Part shown: piece after piece, positions 45,964-53,266 of the stretch
Layout: every line of letters starts with the position of its first letter
Numbering within the stretch: position 1 is the stretch's first letter
From: Bacteroidota bacterium
Lineage (GTDB): Bacteria > Bacteroidota > Bacteroidia > UBA4408
Direction of reading: 5' to 3'
Assembly (NCBI GenBank): GCA_963169745.1
Contig: CAUJCU010000017.1
Location: 124,001-188,000 of the forward strand
DNA length: 64,000 nucleotides
Made by a program: the position numbers and the translations under genes
Notes under the pieces: model-generated
Told to the model about the DNA's origin: nothing
The model's input: only the letters and a program-made list of their open reading frames with translations
Database searches by the model: none

Positions 45964-46089
45964 GTTGCCAATAGTTTAATATTTATGGTTGTTCCATTAC
46001 AATGGCCGATGATATCCGATCAATGACATAAATAATAGTTTTATTATTTTTCTATCCGTCTGTAGTTAGGAGTTCATTGATATTCTTGG

Positions 46090-46500
46090 TCAATTATTCT
46101 CTGTATATTGTTTGAAATTATTCAGTATTGCTTGCCAACCCTTTTCCTGCATCTCTATTGAGTTTGTAGTTTCCGGGTCAAAAATTACGGTAACTTTTGT
46201 CATCCCGTTTTGCTCATTGAACTCAACGGTTGCTTGTCGTCCACCAAACTCATAAGAAAAACTTTTCCCCACATCTATTTTTGTATAATTAGCCTCGAAG
46301 TCGAAACCAAAACTTCCGTCTTTGGCTTCCATTCTTGCTATATACCGCCCACCGATTTTCATGTCATTTGAGGCTGAAGGGCAATGCCAGCTTGGGTCGG
46401 CAAAGTTCCAGTTTACAATATGTGCCGGGTTGGTATAGTATTCCCAAACTTTTTTCTTGCTTGCATTTATGGTAGCAGTAACCGTTATTTTGTTTTCCAT
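46090..46500 (-). CDS. AHSA1/SRPBCC-family (START-like) protein
   Basis: The 136-residue protein belongs to the activator-of-Hsp90 ATPase/SRPBCC superfamily: it opens with ITVTATINASKKKVWEYYTNPAHIVNW, then DPSWHCPSASNDMKIGGRYI and MEAKDGSFGFDFEANYTKID, and ends with EMQEKGWQAILNNFKQYTEN. The fold encloses a hydrophobic ligand pocket. The physiological ligand is unknown. It is followed within 10 bases by the broken YdeI-like gene's 3' end. Confidence 0.78.
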   Translation of the reverse strand: MENKITVTATINASKKKVWEYYTNPAHIVNWNFADPSWHCPSASNDMKIGGRYIARMEAKDGSFGFDFEANYTKIDVGKSFSYEFGGRQATVEFNEQNGMTKVTVIFDPETTNSIEMQEKGWQAILNNFKQYTENN

Positions 46501-46510
46501 TTTTTATTTA

Positions 46511-47080
46511 TTAGTGAAATTTCTTTTTTTCTTTTATCATTTGTATAATTTCATTCATGCGCTTGGCTCTTGTTTCAGGTTTCTTTGCTGTTTGCAAGCG
46601 AAAATTAATTGCAAATTTATTTGACTTGTTGAGAGCATTGTAAAAAGCCTTTGCTTCTTTGTCTTTATTCAATTCCTTCATTAAATCTTCATCATCATGC
46701 ATCGTAGTATGAGAATCGTAAGCCTTAGCCAATCTGCCATCTTTCTTTGCTTTTTCAAATTCGGCAAAACCTCATGGCATCATTTTTCCTTCTTTAATAA
46801 GCGTTTCCACAATTCCTATATTCCGTTTCGACCAAATGCTTTGAGACCGTCTTGGCGTATATTTCTGTAAGTATGATTGTTCATCATGACTTTTTCTTTG
46901 TCCATCTATCCAACCAAAACAAAGCGCTTCGGCTAAGGCTTGTTCAATAGTAACGGTTTCTATACCCGCATGTTTTTTATAGACCTGCAACCAAATACCT
47001 ACCTGCAATTCTTGGTTTCTTTCCAACCAGTTTCGCCATGCACTACGGGATTTAAAAGATTTTATTTTTGCTTCTATCAT
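46511..47080 (-). pseudogene. YdeI/OmpD-associated family protein split by one in-frame stop
   Basis: Two halves are in the same frame with a TGA at 46772-46774 (codon 103) between them. The first (MIEAKIKSFKSRSAWRNWLE, ALCFGWIDGQRKS) and second (GFAEFEKAKKDGRLAKAYDS, NKSNKFAINFRLQTAKKPET) together match the YdeI-like family of about 190 residues. There is no frameshift. A Ser (TCA) or Gly (GGA) codon at this place would differ by one base. A short re-initiated peptide from the Met at 46732 is possible. It could also be sequence error. Confidence 0.75.
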
Positions 47081-47092
47081 TCAGAATTGCTG

Positions 47093-47554
47093 TTAATACT
47101 CTTTTTTAATCACAAAAAATGATCCTCTTAATGTACCTGCCAATTTTGATTTTTGACGTGCAAATTTAAATTTACTCAGTTCTTCTGGTATATCCATACC
47201 TTCTGAAAGCTTGAAGCCAACAGCTCTTTTTTTAGGGTTTTCCAAAGTATAAAGTACATTGATACTAAGACCACTTTCGTAAAAAACAAATACCCATTTG
47301 ATTCCATCAACCAATAATGATGCGGTTTCTAACGGTTTAGAAGTAATTACTATATTGCGTTCTTCTTTCAAAATATTGTGCACCCAATCTAAAGATTCTT
47401 TGCTTTCAGAAACTGGAGTTGTTACAAATTCTGCTTTGTATTTGTTGTAGAAATAACGAGCTTCATTTGCTCGCAATCCCGCAAGGGCAGCTACTACGGG
47501 TGAAGATTCAAAGCCAATCTCACTTACATTTTTAAAATCTACTAAATAGCTCAT
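47093..47554 (-). CDS. Conserved-looking hypothetical protein
   Basis: This 153-residue protein was not recognised. It has no signal peptide or membrane segment. Its composition is a mix of strands and helices: a helix with PVVAALAGLRANEARYFYNK, an internal hydrophobic strand (KWVFVFYESGLSINVLYTLE) and a basic C-terminus (KFARQKSKLAGTLRGSFFVI). It lies 12 bases before the YdeI-like gene and may share its transcript. Confidence 0.5.
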   Translation of the reverse strand: MSYLVDFKNVSEIGFESSPVVAALAGLRANEARYFYNKYKAEFVTTPVSESKESLDWVHNILKEERNIVITSKPLETASLLVDGIKWVFVFYESGLSINVLYTLENPKKRAVGFKLSEGMDIPEELSKFKFARQKSKLAGTLRGSFFVIKKEY

Positions 47555-47623
47555 GGTGATTTTTTTTGTATTAAAATTTAGTATTGTTCTTCATTCAATT
47601 TTATTTCTTTTTTATGCCAAGAT

Positions 47624-48526
47624 TTATTTGTTAACATTTTGCTTTTGGTCAAGGAATTTCTCAATTAATGGAACCATAAAGTCACTTGCTTTATAGTCAG
47701 CATGTAAACTAGTTATTTCACCTATATATGCTCCATGTCCACCCGGAATAATTGCCAATTTACAGTTCGGAATTAGTTTGGACATAGCCACAATATGTTC
47801 GGAAGTTGCCACATCTTGGTCGCCATTTATAAGTAAAACAGGAGCTTTAATTGATTTTATTTGTTCGTCTGTAAAGTCTTGTAGGTTAATTACTCGGTCA
47901 GCACATTTTTGATACATAGTAATAAGTTTCGTGCTGTCAGGATTTACTTTCATAAAAGCTTCTTTGTATTGCTTGGGCATTTGCTCAAAAGTTCCATTTC
48001 TCATAAACTCCCAAAACTGTGGGAAAGTCCCGTTACGCTTAAGTAAAACAGAACCTGCAATAACTTTATTACAAACTTCCGGGTGTCTGATTGCAATTTG
48101 CAATGCTGTGTTGCCACCATTGCTAAAACCAAAAATATCTGCTTTATGAACGCTTAAATTTTTAAGAAGAGCAGCAACATCGTCTGCATCTTGTTCAAAT
48201 GAAATAGGAGTATTACGGTCTCCGGTTCGTCCATGAGCCTGTAGTTCAACGCAAATGAGTTGTCGGTCATTTGAGAACAGTGGAATTACTCTACCGAAAG
48301 TTGTCTGAATAGTTGAACCGCCACCATGTATAAGCACAAGGGGCTTACCTTGTCCATAAATTTCATAATACATTTTTATTCCGTTTACTTCGGAATAACC
48401 ACTTTTCATTGTTGCTTTCTCTGTAGCTGATGACATCATATTGTTATTTGTTGCTTCTTTCTTGTTCTCATTACATGCTGTCAAAGTCAAAACTGTCAGT
48501 ACGATATATGTAATTCTTCTTTTCAT
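47624..48526 (-). CDS. Alpha/beta-hydrolase lipoprotein
   Basis: The 300-residue protein has a lipoprotein signal (VLTVLTLTACNENKK, lipobox Cys about residue 18) and a standard alpha/beta-hydrolase domain: oxyanion-hole HGGGSTIQ, nucleophile elbow FGFSNGGNTAL (Ser about 146), acid near LLINGDQDVAT, and His in IPGGHGAYIG. The sequence resembles secreted esterase or epoxide-hydrolase-like proteins. Substrate is not predictable. Repeat element R1 lies directly upstream of its start. Confidence 0.8.
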   Translation of the reverse strand: MKRRITYIVLTVLTLTACNENKKEATNNNMMSSATEKATMKSGYSEVNGIKMYYEIYGQGKPLVLIHGGGSTIQTTFGRVIPLFSNDRQLICVELQAHGRTGDRNTPISFEQDADDVAALLKNLSVHKADIFGFSNGGNTALQIAIRHPEVCNKVIAGSVLLKRNGTFPQFWEFMRNGTFEQMPKQYKEAFMKVNPDSTKLITMYQKCADRVINLQDFTDEQIKSIKAPVLLINGDQDVATSEHIVAMSKLIPNCKLAIIPGGHGAYIGEITSLHADYKASDFMVPLIEKFLDQKQNVNK

Positions 48527-48552
48527 ACCATTGTCTTACTTAAAGTTTGGTA

Positions 48553-48740
48553 GTCGCCCTTCATTGACCGCCAACAACAGTCCGTCTAATAACTTAATTT
48601 TATCATCAATTGTTTTGCTAAACTAAGAAAATAAATCCGTTTTCAAATACTGTAAAATGAGAGTTATTTTAGAGGGAGAGTACTTTTTTTAAAAAAATAT
48701 AATGCCGCGAAATGGCTTCTCAGAACAAGAAAATAAAGGA
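48553..48740 (+). repeat. Repeat element R1 (leader plus MASQNKK start)
   Basis: About 188 bases are alignable, roughly 75-80% identical by eye, with R2 at 49621-49816. Both end with an ATG followed by GCTTCTCAGAA, and both begin 27-38 bases upstream of a minus-strand gene. After the first seven codons of the plus-strand reading frame the two copies diverge fully. Confidence 0.75.
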
Positions 48741-48996
48741 CCAACTCTTTGAGGATCTTTTTGAGCCGCTTTTGGTCAAGGATATTAAAAATTCTACGCA
48801 AGTTGTAGGCCGTGAAGATGCGTCCCTCATCGGCAGAAACTCGCGATTATCCTTTTTGGGTCATGATGCAGTAAAAATCCTATTTATTAAGCAATTAAAA
48901 CGGACACAACACCTTAAAATCAGTATGATATTTTTTGACAGTTTGGTTGTTTGGGTATTGTCGAAGTGGCGGATTATTTGCGTTAAAGTCCAATAG
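48712..48996 (+). CDS. Small plus-strand ORF starting in repeat R1, unknown
   Basis: The 94-residue product begins MASQNKKIKDQLFEDLFEPL and shows helical stretches (LLVKDIKNSTQVVGREDASL, GHDAVKILFIKQLKRT), then a hydrophobic tail (ISMIFFDSLVVWVLSKW). It has higher GC than its surroundings. The sudden change after KRT suggests a truncated or fused protein. It is opposite in orientation to the neighbouring genes. No family was recognised, so it is a weak call. Confidence 0.35.
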   Translation: MASQNKKIKDQLFEDLFEPLLVKDIKNSTQVVGREDASLIGRNSRLSFLGHDAVKILFIKQLKRTQHLKISMIFFDSLVVWVLSKWRIICVKVQ

Positions 48997-49043
48997 AATT
49001 GCTACTGTTGAATTTAGCTCAAATGTTTCATAGAAGCAATTCT
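48995..49043. terminator. Inverted repeat after the R1 ORF
   Basis: AGAATTGCT (48995-49003) is matched perfectly by AGCAATTCT (49035-49043), with a 31-base loop. It covers the end of the plus ORF and precedes the convergent unknown gene at 49104-49583. GGCGG at 48968-48972 and CCGCC at 49045-49049 add a further outer match. Confidence 0.4.
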
Positions 49044-49103
49044 GCCGCCTTTTTTGTAATACCGTGTTGGTGATTTGTTGTTTTTATTCGTTTTCGTGTC
49101 TGT

Positions 49104-49583
49104 TTACGCTGTCCCTGCAATAACGCCCGACATAGAAGCTATAAAATAATTCGCTGCGTAAACACTAAGTAAAACCAATAAAATGTCTTGCGGTTTTTTG
49201 TCATATGAAATATTGTAATTGTAATTGAACTTACTCCAATTAAATTGTGGGTCAAGCAAAATTAGCATTTGGTTGTCTTTGTCGGCAACAATGTATTTGT
49301 TTAAAAACACACCTTTTACTTTAAAAACATATTCTTTTTCGACTTGAAATGCAATCACAATTTGTCCATGCCAATTCATTTTCAAGTTTGCAATTTCTGT
49401 CCCGTTTTTTGTTACGTTAATACTTGTTCCAAAAATGCCAACAGATTTGATGTTATAAGAGTCTGAATTTGTCAATTTAATTTCTGCTTTATGAGAAAAC
49501 AAGCTTTCATAAATCAGTTCGCCTAATTGTTGTCCATTGTCTGTTAGTTGAAACGTTTTTTTGTCTGTCGATTTTGCTTCCAT
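49104..49583 (-). CDS. Hypothetical protein, tubby/LURP-one-like pattern
   Basis: The 159-residue protein has alternating strands with KNGTEIANLKMNWHGQIVIA, KVKGVFLNKYIVADKDNQ and LLDPQFNWSKFNYNYNISYD, which resembles the beta-barrel of LURP-one/tubby-like proteins (inference from pattern only). A hydrophobic C-terminal segment (LLVLLSVYAANYFIASMSGV) follows and may anchor it in the membrane. Repeat R2 lies directly upstream of its start. Confidence 0.5.
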   Translation of the reverse strand: MEAKSTDKKTFQLTDNGQQLGELIYESLFSHKAEIKLTNSDSYNIKSVGIFGTSINVTKNGTEIANLKMNWHGQIVIAFQVEKEYVFKVKGVFLNKYIVADKDNQMLILLDPQFNWSKFNYNYNISYDKKPQDILLVLLSVYAANYFIASMSGVIAGTA

Positions 49584-49620
49584 TTTATTTGTTATATGAG
49601 GTTTCTTTTTAGTGTTGTTT

Positions 49621-49816
49621 GTCGTCCAACATTGACCACCAACTGCAGTCTGTCCTATAACTTAATTTTATCATCAATTGTTTTGCTAAACTTAGCAAAT
49701 AAATTCGATTTCAGGCATTTGAAACGAGGCTTGTTTTAGAAGACGAATAACTTGTTTTGAAAAGAAAATACCGGATAAAGGCTAAAAATGGCTTCTCAGA
49801 ATAAGAAAAAATAGGA
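49621..49816 (+). repeat. Repeat element R2 (leader plus MASQNKK start)
   Basis: This is the second copy of the R1 element, containing an intact palindrome TTTGCTAA-AC-TTAGCAAA (49682-49699) that is degraded in R1. Its plus-strand frame starts MASQNKKK and stops. R2 begins 38 bases upstream of the minus gene at 49104-49583. Confidence 0.75.
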
Positions 49817-49849
49817 CATAGAATCGCAAAAACCTATTAAATAAAAACC

Positions 49850-49981
49850 ATGGCAGCAACAATCTTAATGAAAGCAGTTAAAATTCCAAGCATCTTGGGT
49901 AAGGGAAATTGTGTGCATAAGCCAAGTAAATCATCCTCAAACAAGCGAAATAGCCCAAGCGGCAACTATAAAACGGACTAA
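49850..49981 (+). CDS. Possible 43-residue peptide downstream of R2
   Basis: The reading frame starts MAATILMKAVKIPSILGKGN and ends with a Ser/Lys/Asn-rich tail. It has no family match. It sits between the R2 leader and a strong terminator, so it may be a real short transcript, but coding is not proven. A second overlapping frame also stays open here, so a frameshifted gene is possible. Confidence 0.2.
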   Translation: MAATILMKAVKIPSILGKGNCVHKPSKSSSNKRNSPSGNYKTD

Positions 49982-50049
49982 AACACAAAGAACAAAAGCT
50001 ACAAAACCTCCTACATAAAAAATACTGGTTTCGCTGAACACCGAATAGC

Positions 50050-50103
50050 AAAAAGCCCTGAAGTGTTTCCTCCTCTCAAGGCTTTTTCGCATTAGGGCTT
50101 TTT
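50050..50103. terminator. Nested terminator hairpins
   Basis: AAAAAGCCCT (50050-50059) pairs perfectly with AGGGCTTTTT (50094-50103), and the alternative AAAAAGCC can pair with GGCTTTTT at 50080-50087. The T run continues after it. It ends the R2 transcript on plus and, with its A-rich left arm, could end the minus gene at 50127-51041. Confidence 0.75.
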
Positions 50104-50126
50104 TCTATTTGGCATAATGTTATGTT

Positions 50127-51041
50127 TTAGTGCTTCTTTATTATTTTAATTTTCTTAATATTATCTTCACTTTCAATTCTTAACAAGTAAATTCCTGCGT
50201 TTAAATCTGACAAATCAATGGTTTGATTGTTGTTATTGACTTGTATTCGTTTAACTGTCTGTCCTAAGCTATTCAATACAATTAATCCAAATTGTTGTAA
50301 TCGATTATTTCCGATGTGAATTATGTCAGTAAATGGATTGGGATAAATTTTGAAGTCAAAAAGTTCCAACTGGTTAACACTAAGGACAATGTTTACATAA
50401 CAGTTTGGATAACTTTGGTGTTGCCAAACCTGTTGATTATTCGAAAATGTGCAAGTAACCAACATTGAATCTGGTATTTCTTGGCTAAACTTTTCTGGAA
50501 AATTTGGAAATAGTGGTCCGTGAATACTTCCTATGCTTTCAATCCAAATTTCGTTAAGTTCATCAAATGCTTGAAGGGTAGGTTCTTCAAATTTTAGGCG
50601 TCTGTAGTAAACCCCATCAATTTGAATACTGTCAACATTAATAACTTGTAACCACTCGGGATACATTCCATATAAATCAAAAAGTACGCTGTCGCCAACG
50701 TTCAGAGAGAAGTCATACAAGGTATCAAGCTGGTTCAATGTGTCAAGATAGAATACTTTGTCGTTTTCTGCCTTAATTAAACCACGATATATAAGATTAC
50801 TTTGAAACAATGAATCATTGGTAGAATAGAGCTTAAACCATTGTTCGCTGTTTATTAATGTGTCGCCTTGAAAGCCGTAAACTGTTGTCGTTGTAGCCAC
50901 AAAGTTTGGATTTTGTTGATTTGCGGCAGGATAGGTTTTTGCAACATTCCATTTTGAATCTAAATTGTCAAAATGATTAATTACTTGTCCCAAAAGAATT
51001 GAGGGAAGCATTAAGATTGAAAAAACAATTGTCGTTTTCAT
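50127..51041 (-). CDS. Secreted T9SS-sorted protein, unknown function
   Basis: The 304-residue protein has a signal peptide (TTIVFSILMLPSILLGQ), a middle region without a recognised domain (with TTTTVYGFQGDTLINSEQWF, NLNVGDSVLFDLYG-like segments and one Cys-bearing region) and a Por C-terminal sorting domain (FKIYPNPFTDIIHIGN ... LNAGIYLLRI). Secretion through T9SS is supported by that domain; the function is not. The start was set at the Met of the signal peptide, 69 bases into a longer open frame. Confidence 0.72.
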   Translation of the reverse strand: MKTTIVFSILMLPSILLGQVINHFDNLDSKWNVAKTYPAANQQNPNFVATTTTVYGFQGDTLINSEQWFKLYSTNDSLFQSNLIYRGLIKAENDKVFYLDTLNQLDTLYDFSLNVGDSVLFDLYGMYPEWLQVINVDSIQIDGVYYRRLKFEEPTLQAFDELNEIWIESIGSIHGPLFPNFPEKFSQEIPDSMLVTCTFSNNQQVWQHQSYPNCYVNIVLSVNQLELFDFKIYPNPFTDIIHIGNNRLQQFGLIVLNSLGQTVKRIQVNNNNQTIDLSDLNAGIYLLRIESEDNIKKIKIIKKH

Positions 51042-51378
51042 ATCTTTTAGTTTTTGGGTGTCTCTTGTTTTAACCTTCTGACTAACGTAAAAACAACCAA
51101 TGTAAATCAATTAGTTACAATTTTCAATTCTTTATTAGTCAGTCCAAATTTAGTGATTTGCTTTTGTCTTCTTTTCACAATTCCCTATTTACTTTTTTTT
51201 GTCTAAAAATAAATAACCTTCCGGGTTGATGTGTGGCTCATTTTTTAAAACCATCTACCATATAATTACTCCAAGTTTTACTCATTGTCATTTTTATATA
51301 TTTATAATAGTATTCGTGATTCGCTTCGCTTAATTCGGGCAGTTGCACTTATAGCAGAAACTCAACCTTTTCTAAAAT
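51042..51378. other. 337-base gap between the T9SS gene and the LRR gene
   Basis: No coding region is supported. A minus-strand TAAATTTG (-7 type) lies at 51145-51152, about 100 bases upstream of the T9SS gene start, and may be its promoter. The rest is AT-rich with a short GC-richer stretch around 51318-51348. Confidence 0.4.
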
Positions 51379-52557
51379 TTATTCTTTCACAATTTTACTT
51401 CGCTCAGTTACTTGTCCGTTGTTGTTGGTACATATTAAAAAATAAATACCTGTTGGTTGGTCAGAAAGATCAAGGGTATTCACGTTTTTTCTGTCCATAA
51501 TAATTTGGCCTGTTACATTAGTTAGGTGCACATTGGTCTTACCCGAAAAATAAATTTGACCCTTTGTTGGTTTTGGGTAAACTGAAGTTGCCAAAGAAAG
51601 AAAATTTTCGTTAATGCCTGTTGAGCAGTTTTCACTGAAACTTGCTGTTGCATCAATTTGTGTCCAGTTAGAAGTGCTGTAAGCTACATTATCAACTTGA
51701 ATACAAATGAGGTTGGGGTTGTTCCTAGCATCGAAATTCAAATTTGAAAAATTACTATTGTTCCCATTCTTTACATTTAATGTTGTTAATTGATTGTTGT
51801 TACACCACAAATAATTCAAAACAGTATTTGCTGAAACATCTAATGAAGTTAATTGATTACCAGAACAACCCAAAAAAGATAAAGCAGTATTTGCTGAAAG
51901 ATCTAATGTTGTTAATTGATTATTACGACAAATTAAGTTAATCAAATCGGTGTTTGCTGAAACATCTAATGAAGTTAATTGATTAAGCTGACACATCAAA
52001 ATAGTTAATGCCGTATTTGCTGAAACATTCAATGTAGTTAATTGATTATAGTCGCAATTCAAAAATTCCAAAGCCGTATTTGCTGAAACATTCAAGGCTG
52101 TTAATTGATTTGTGCCACAATCAAACGTTTCCAAAGCCGCATTTGCTGCAACATCTAATGTTATTAATTGATTGTTGTTGCAACGCAAGTCGGTCAAAGC
52201 GGTATTTGCTGAAAAATTCAATGCTGTTAATTGATTGTGGTTACAACGCAAATCGGTTAAAGCGGTGTTTGCAGAAACATCTAATGAAGTTAATTGATTA
52301 AAGGAACAATACAACTTAGTTAAAGTAGTAAATGCTTCTATCCCTGTTAAGTCTGTGATAGACATACCTGAGCAATCTATTGTACCTGTAAAAGCACTTG
52401 CCTCGTTTACTTGTATTTCGGCATCACTATTGGTGTTGATGTTCGTGTTGCCCACTAAATAGGATTTAAAATTAGCATCGGGAATATTTACATTTTGGGC
52501 ATTCACCAGCATTGTGCTTCCTAATGCCAATATTAAGCTTAAGTAAATCTTTTTCAT
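51379..52557 (-). CDS. Secreted leucine-rich-repeat protein with T9SS sorting domain
   Basis: The 392-residue protein has a signal peptide (IYLSLILALGSTMLVNAQ), an N-terminal cap (NVNIPDANFKSYLVGNTNIN), nine tandem 21-residue LRR units of the form LTxLDVSANTALxxLxCxxNQ, and a C-terminal Por domain (ATSVYPKPTKGQIYFSG). Such proteins bind other proteins or glycans at the cell surface. The DNA shows a 63-base tandem period in this region. The start was moved to the signal peptide; the frame runs upstream to 52644. It is the last gene of the accessory block before repeat B. Confidence 0.85.
   Translation of the reverse strand: MKKIYLSLILALGSTMLVNAQNVNIPDANFKSYLVGNTNINTNSDAEIQVNEASAFTGTIDCSGMSITDLTGIEAFTTLTKLYCSFNQLTSLDVSANTALTDLRCNHNQLTALNFSANTALTDLRCNNNQLITLDVAANAALETFDCGTNQLTALNVSANTALEFLNCDYNQLTTLNVSANTALTILMCQLNQLTSLDVSANTDLINLICRNNQLTTLDLSANTALSFLGCSGNQLTSLDVSANTVLNYLWCNNNQLTTLNVKNGNNSNFSNLNFDARNNPNLICIQVDNVAYSTSNWTQIDATASFSENCSTGINENFLSLATSVYPKPTKGQIYFSGKTNVHLTNVTGQIIMDRKNVNTLDLSDQPTGIYFLICTNNNGQVTERSKIVKE
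51764..52330 (-). repeat. 63-base tandem repeats encoding LRR units
   Basis: Nine consecutive units of 63 bases (21 codons) encode the LRR array of the gene at 51379-52557. A shared plus-strand core near GTTAATTGATT recurs every 63 bases. Copies differ at several positions, so this is not a CRISPR array. Confidence 0.85.
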
Positions 52558-52597
52558 AATCTTGTTTTTTAAAATGAATATTAAAAATTGACTATAA

Positions 52598-52605
52598 CAA
52601 ATATA
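52598..52605 (-). promoter_or_regulatory. -7 element upstream of the LRR gene
   Basis: The minus strand reads TATATTTG, an exact TAnnTTTG match, 41 bases before the LRR start codon at 52557. No -33 TTTG at the standard spacing was seen. Confidence 0.45.
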
Positions 52606-52670
52606 AAAGATTTTAGCAGAATTACTCCCTTTTTTAAGAAACAAAAGTTAAGATTAGCTGCAAAATTCCA

Positions 52671-52803
52671 TACAAAAAGCAATACTCATATTTACACCAA
52701 AATTGGCTATAAATTGCTGGCTCATATTTCAATTATGGCAGGTGCAAGTAAAACAGCTTCTAATATTCAAAAGTGATGGTTTGCTTCACATCTGGGTTGA
52801 GAC
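52671..52803 (+). repeat. Direct repeat copy B: osmC 3' end plus downstream DNA
   Basis: This is the counterpart of 44467-44598 in the same orientation. It contains the 3' end of the intact osmC gene (52760 onward) and the DNA beyond its stop. Copies A and B bracket about 8.1 kb of accessory genes. The match begins TACAAAAAGCAAT in both. Confidence 0.85.
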
Positions 52804-53164
52804 TTAAAGCAACAGGACAAGTACGGGCAGCATGTTCTAAAATAGTTTTTTGCTTTGCTGAATAATTGTTATCGGGCATTTTAAATAAAACCACAATTTC
52901 GGCAACTTTACGGGGATTTGACTGCATTATTTTGGTAATACTCACTTTAGTATTATCCATTTTTATTTGATGTGTGTGAGCAGCAATTCCCATAATTGTT
53001 AACATACAACACCCTAAGGCATTGCTCATTAAGTCTGTGGGACTAAAGGCCTCCCCTTTTCCGTGGTTATCAACCGGTGCATCTGTTATAATTTTTGTTC
53101 CCGAAGCGAGATGTACAGATTCTGTTCTAAGATTTCCTAAATAGGTAATTTCTGATGTAGGCAT
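52760..53164 (-). CDS. OsmC/Ohr-family peroxide-response protein
   Basis: The 134-residue protein belongs to the OsmC family of thiol-dependent peroxidases. It has both redox Cys: one in NALGCCMLTIMGIAA (about 51-52) and one in HAARTCPVALSLNPDV (about 117). The N-terminus has a strand pattern (TYLGNLRTESVHLASGTKI). Members reduce organic hydroperoxides, using dihydrolipoyl or bacillithiol-type thiols in some species. The intact copy ends here; its last codons also occur as a fragment in repeat A. Confidence 0.85.
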   Translation of the reverse strand: MPTSEITYLGNLRTESVHLASGTKIITDAPVDNHGKGEAFSPTDLMSNALGCCMLTIMGIAAHTHQIKMDNTKVSITKIMQSNPRKVAEIVVLFKMPDNNYSAKQKTILEHAARTCPVALSLNPDVKQTITFEY

Positions 53165-53220
53165 AAGATATAATTTATGCGGTAAAAATAAGGTTAATAT
53201 GCCAAATATTTAGAATTTAC

Positions 53221-53251
53221 TTTGTACTGTAAATTGCATTGTTTAACTTTG
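53221..53251 (+). promoter_or_regulatory. Full Bacteroidota sigma promoter of the OMP-lipA region
   Basis: A TTTG (53221-53224) and TAACTTTG (53244-53251) are separated by exactly 19 bases, a perfect match to the phylum consensus. The ATG at 53267 follows with a leader of about 10-15 bases. Confidence 0.8.
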
Positions 53252-53266
53252 TTCATCATAAAAATA

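Larger units (their letters stand above)
49584..50126. other. Gap with repeat R2, a tiny ORF and a terminator
   Basis: This 543-base stretch holds no recognised gene. It contains repeat R2 (49621-49816), a TTTGCTAA/TTAGCAAA palindrome (49682-49699), a 43-residue plus-strand ORF (49850-49981), and a nested hairpin at 50050-50103. The plus frame after MASQNKKK in R2 ends almost at once (TAG). Confidence 0.5.

Noticed and set aside
46511-47080. TGA in the YdeI-like gene as selenocysteine or recoding
   Set aside because: The family has no redox Cys or Sec at this place, no SECIS-like structure was seen, and no sel genes are in the window; a mutation is simpler.
51764-52330. Regular 63-base repeats resembling a CRISPR array
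   Set aside because: The period is a whole number of codons, lies in frame inside an LRR gene, and has no distinct spacers or cas genes.
44599-52670. Prophage or conjugative element
   Set aside because: No integrase, capsid, portal, relaxase, Tra or replication gene was recognised in the block.
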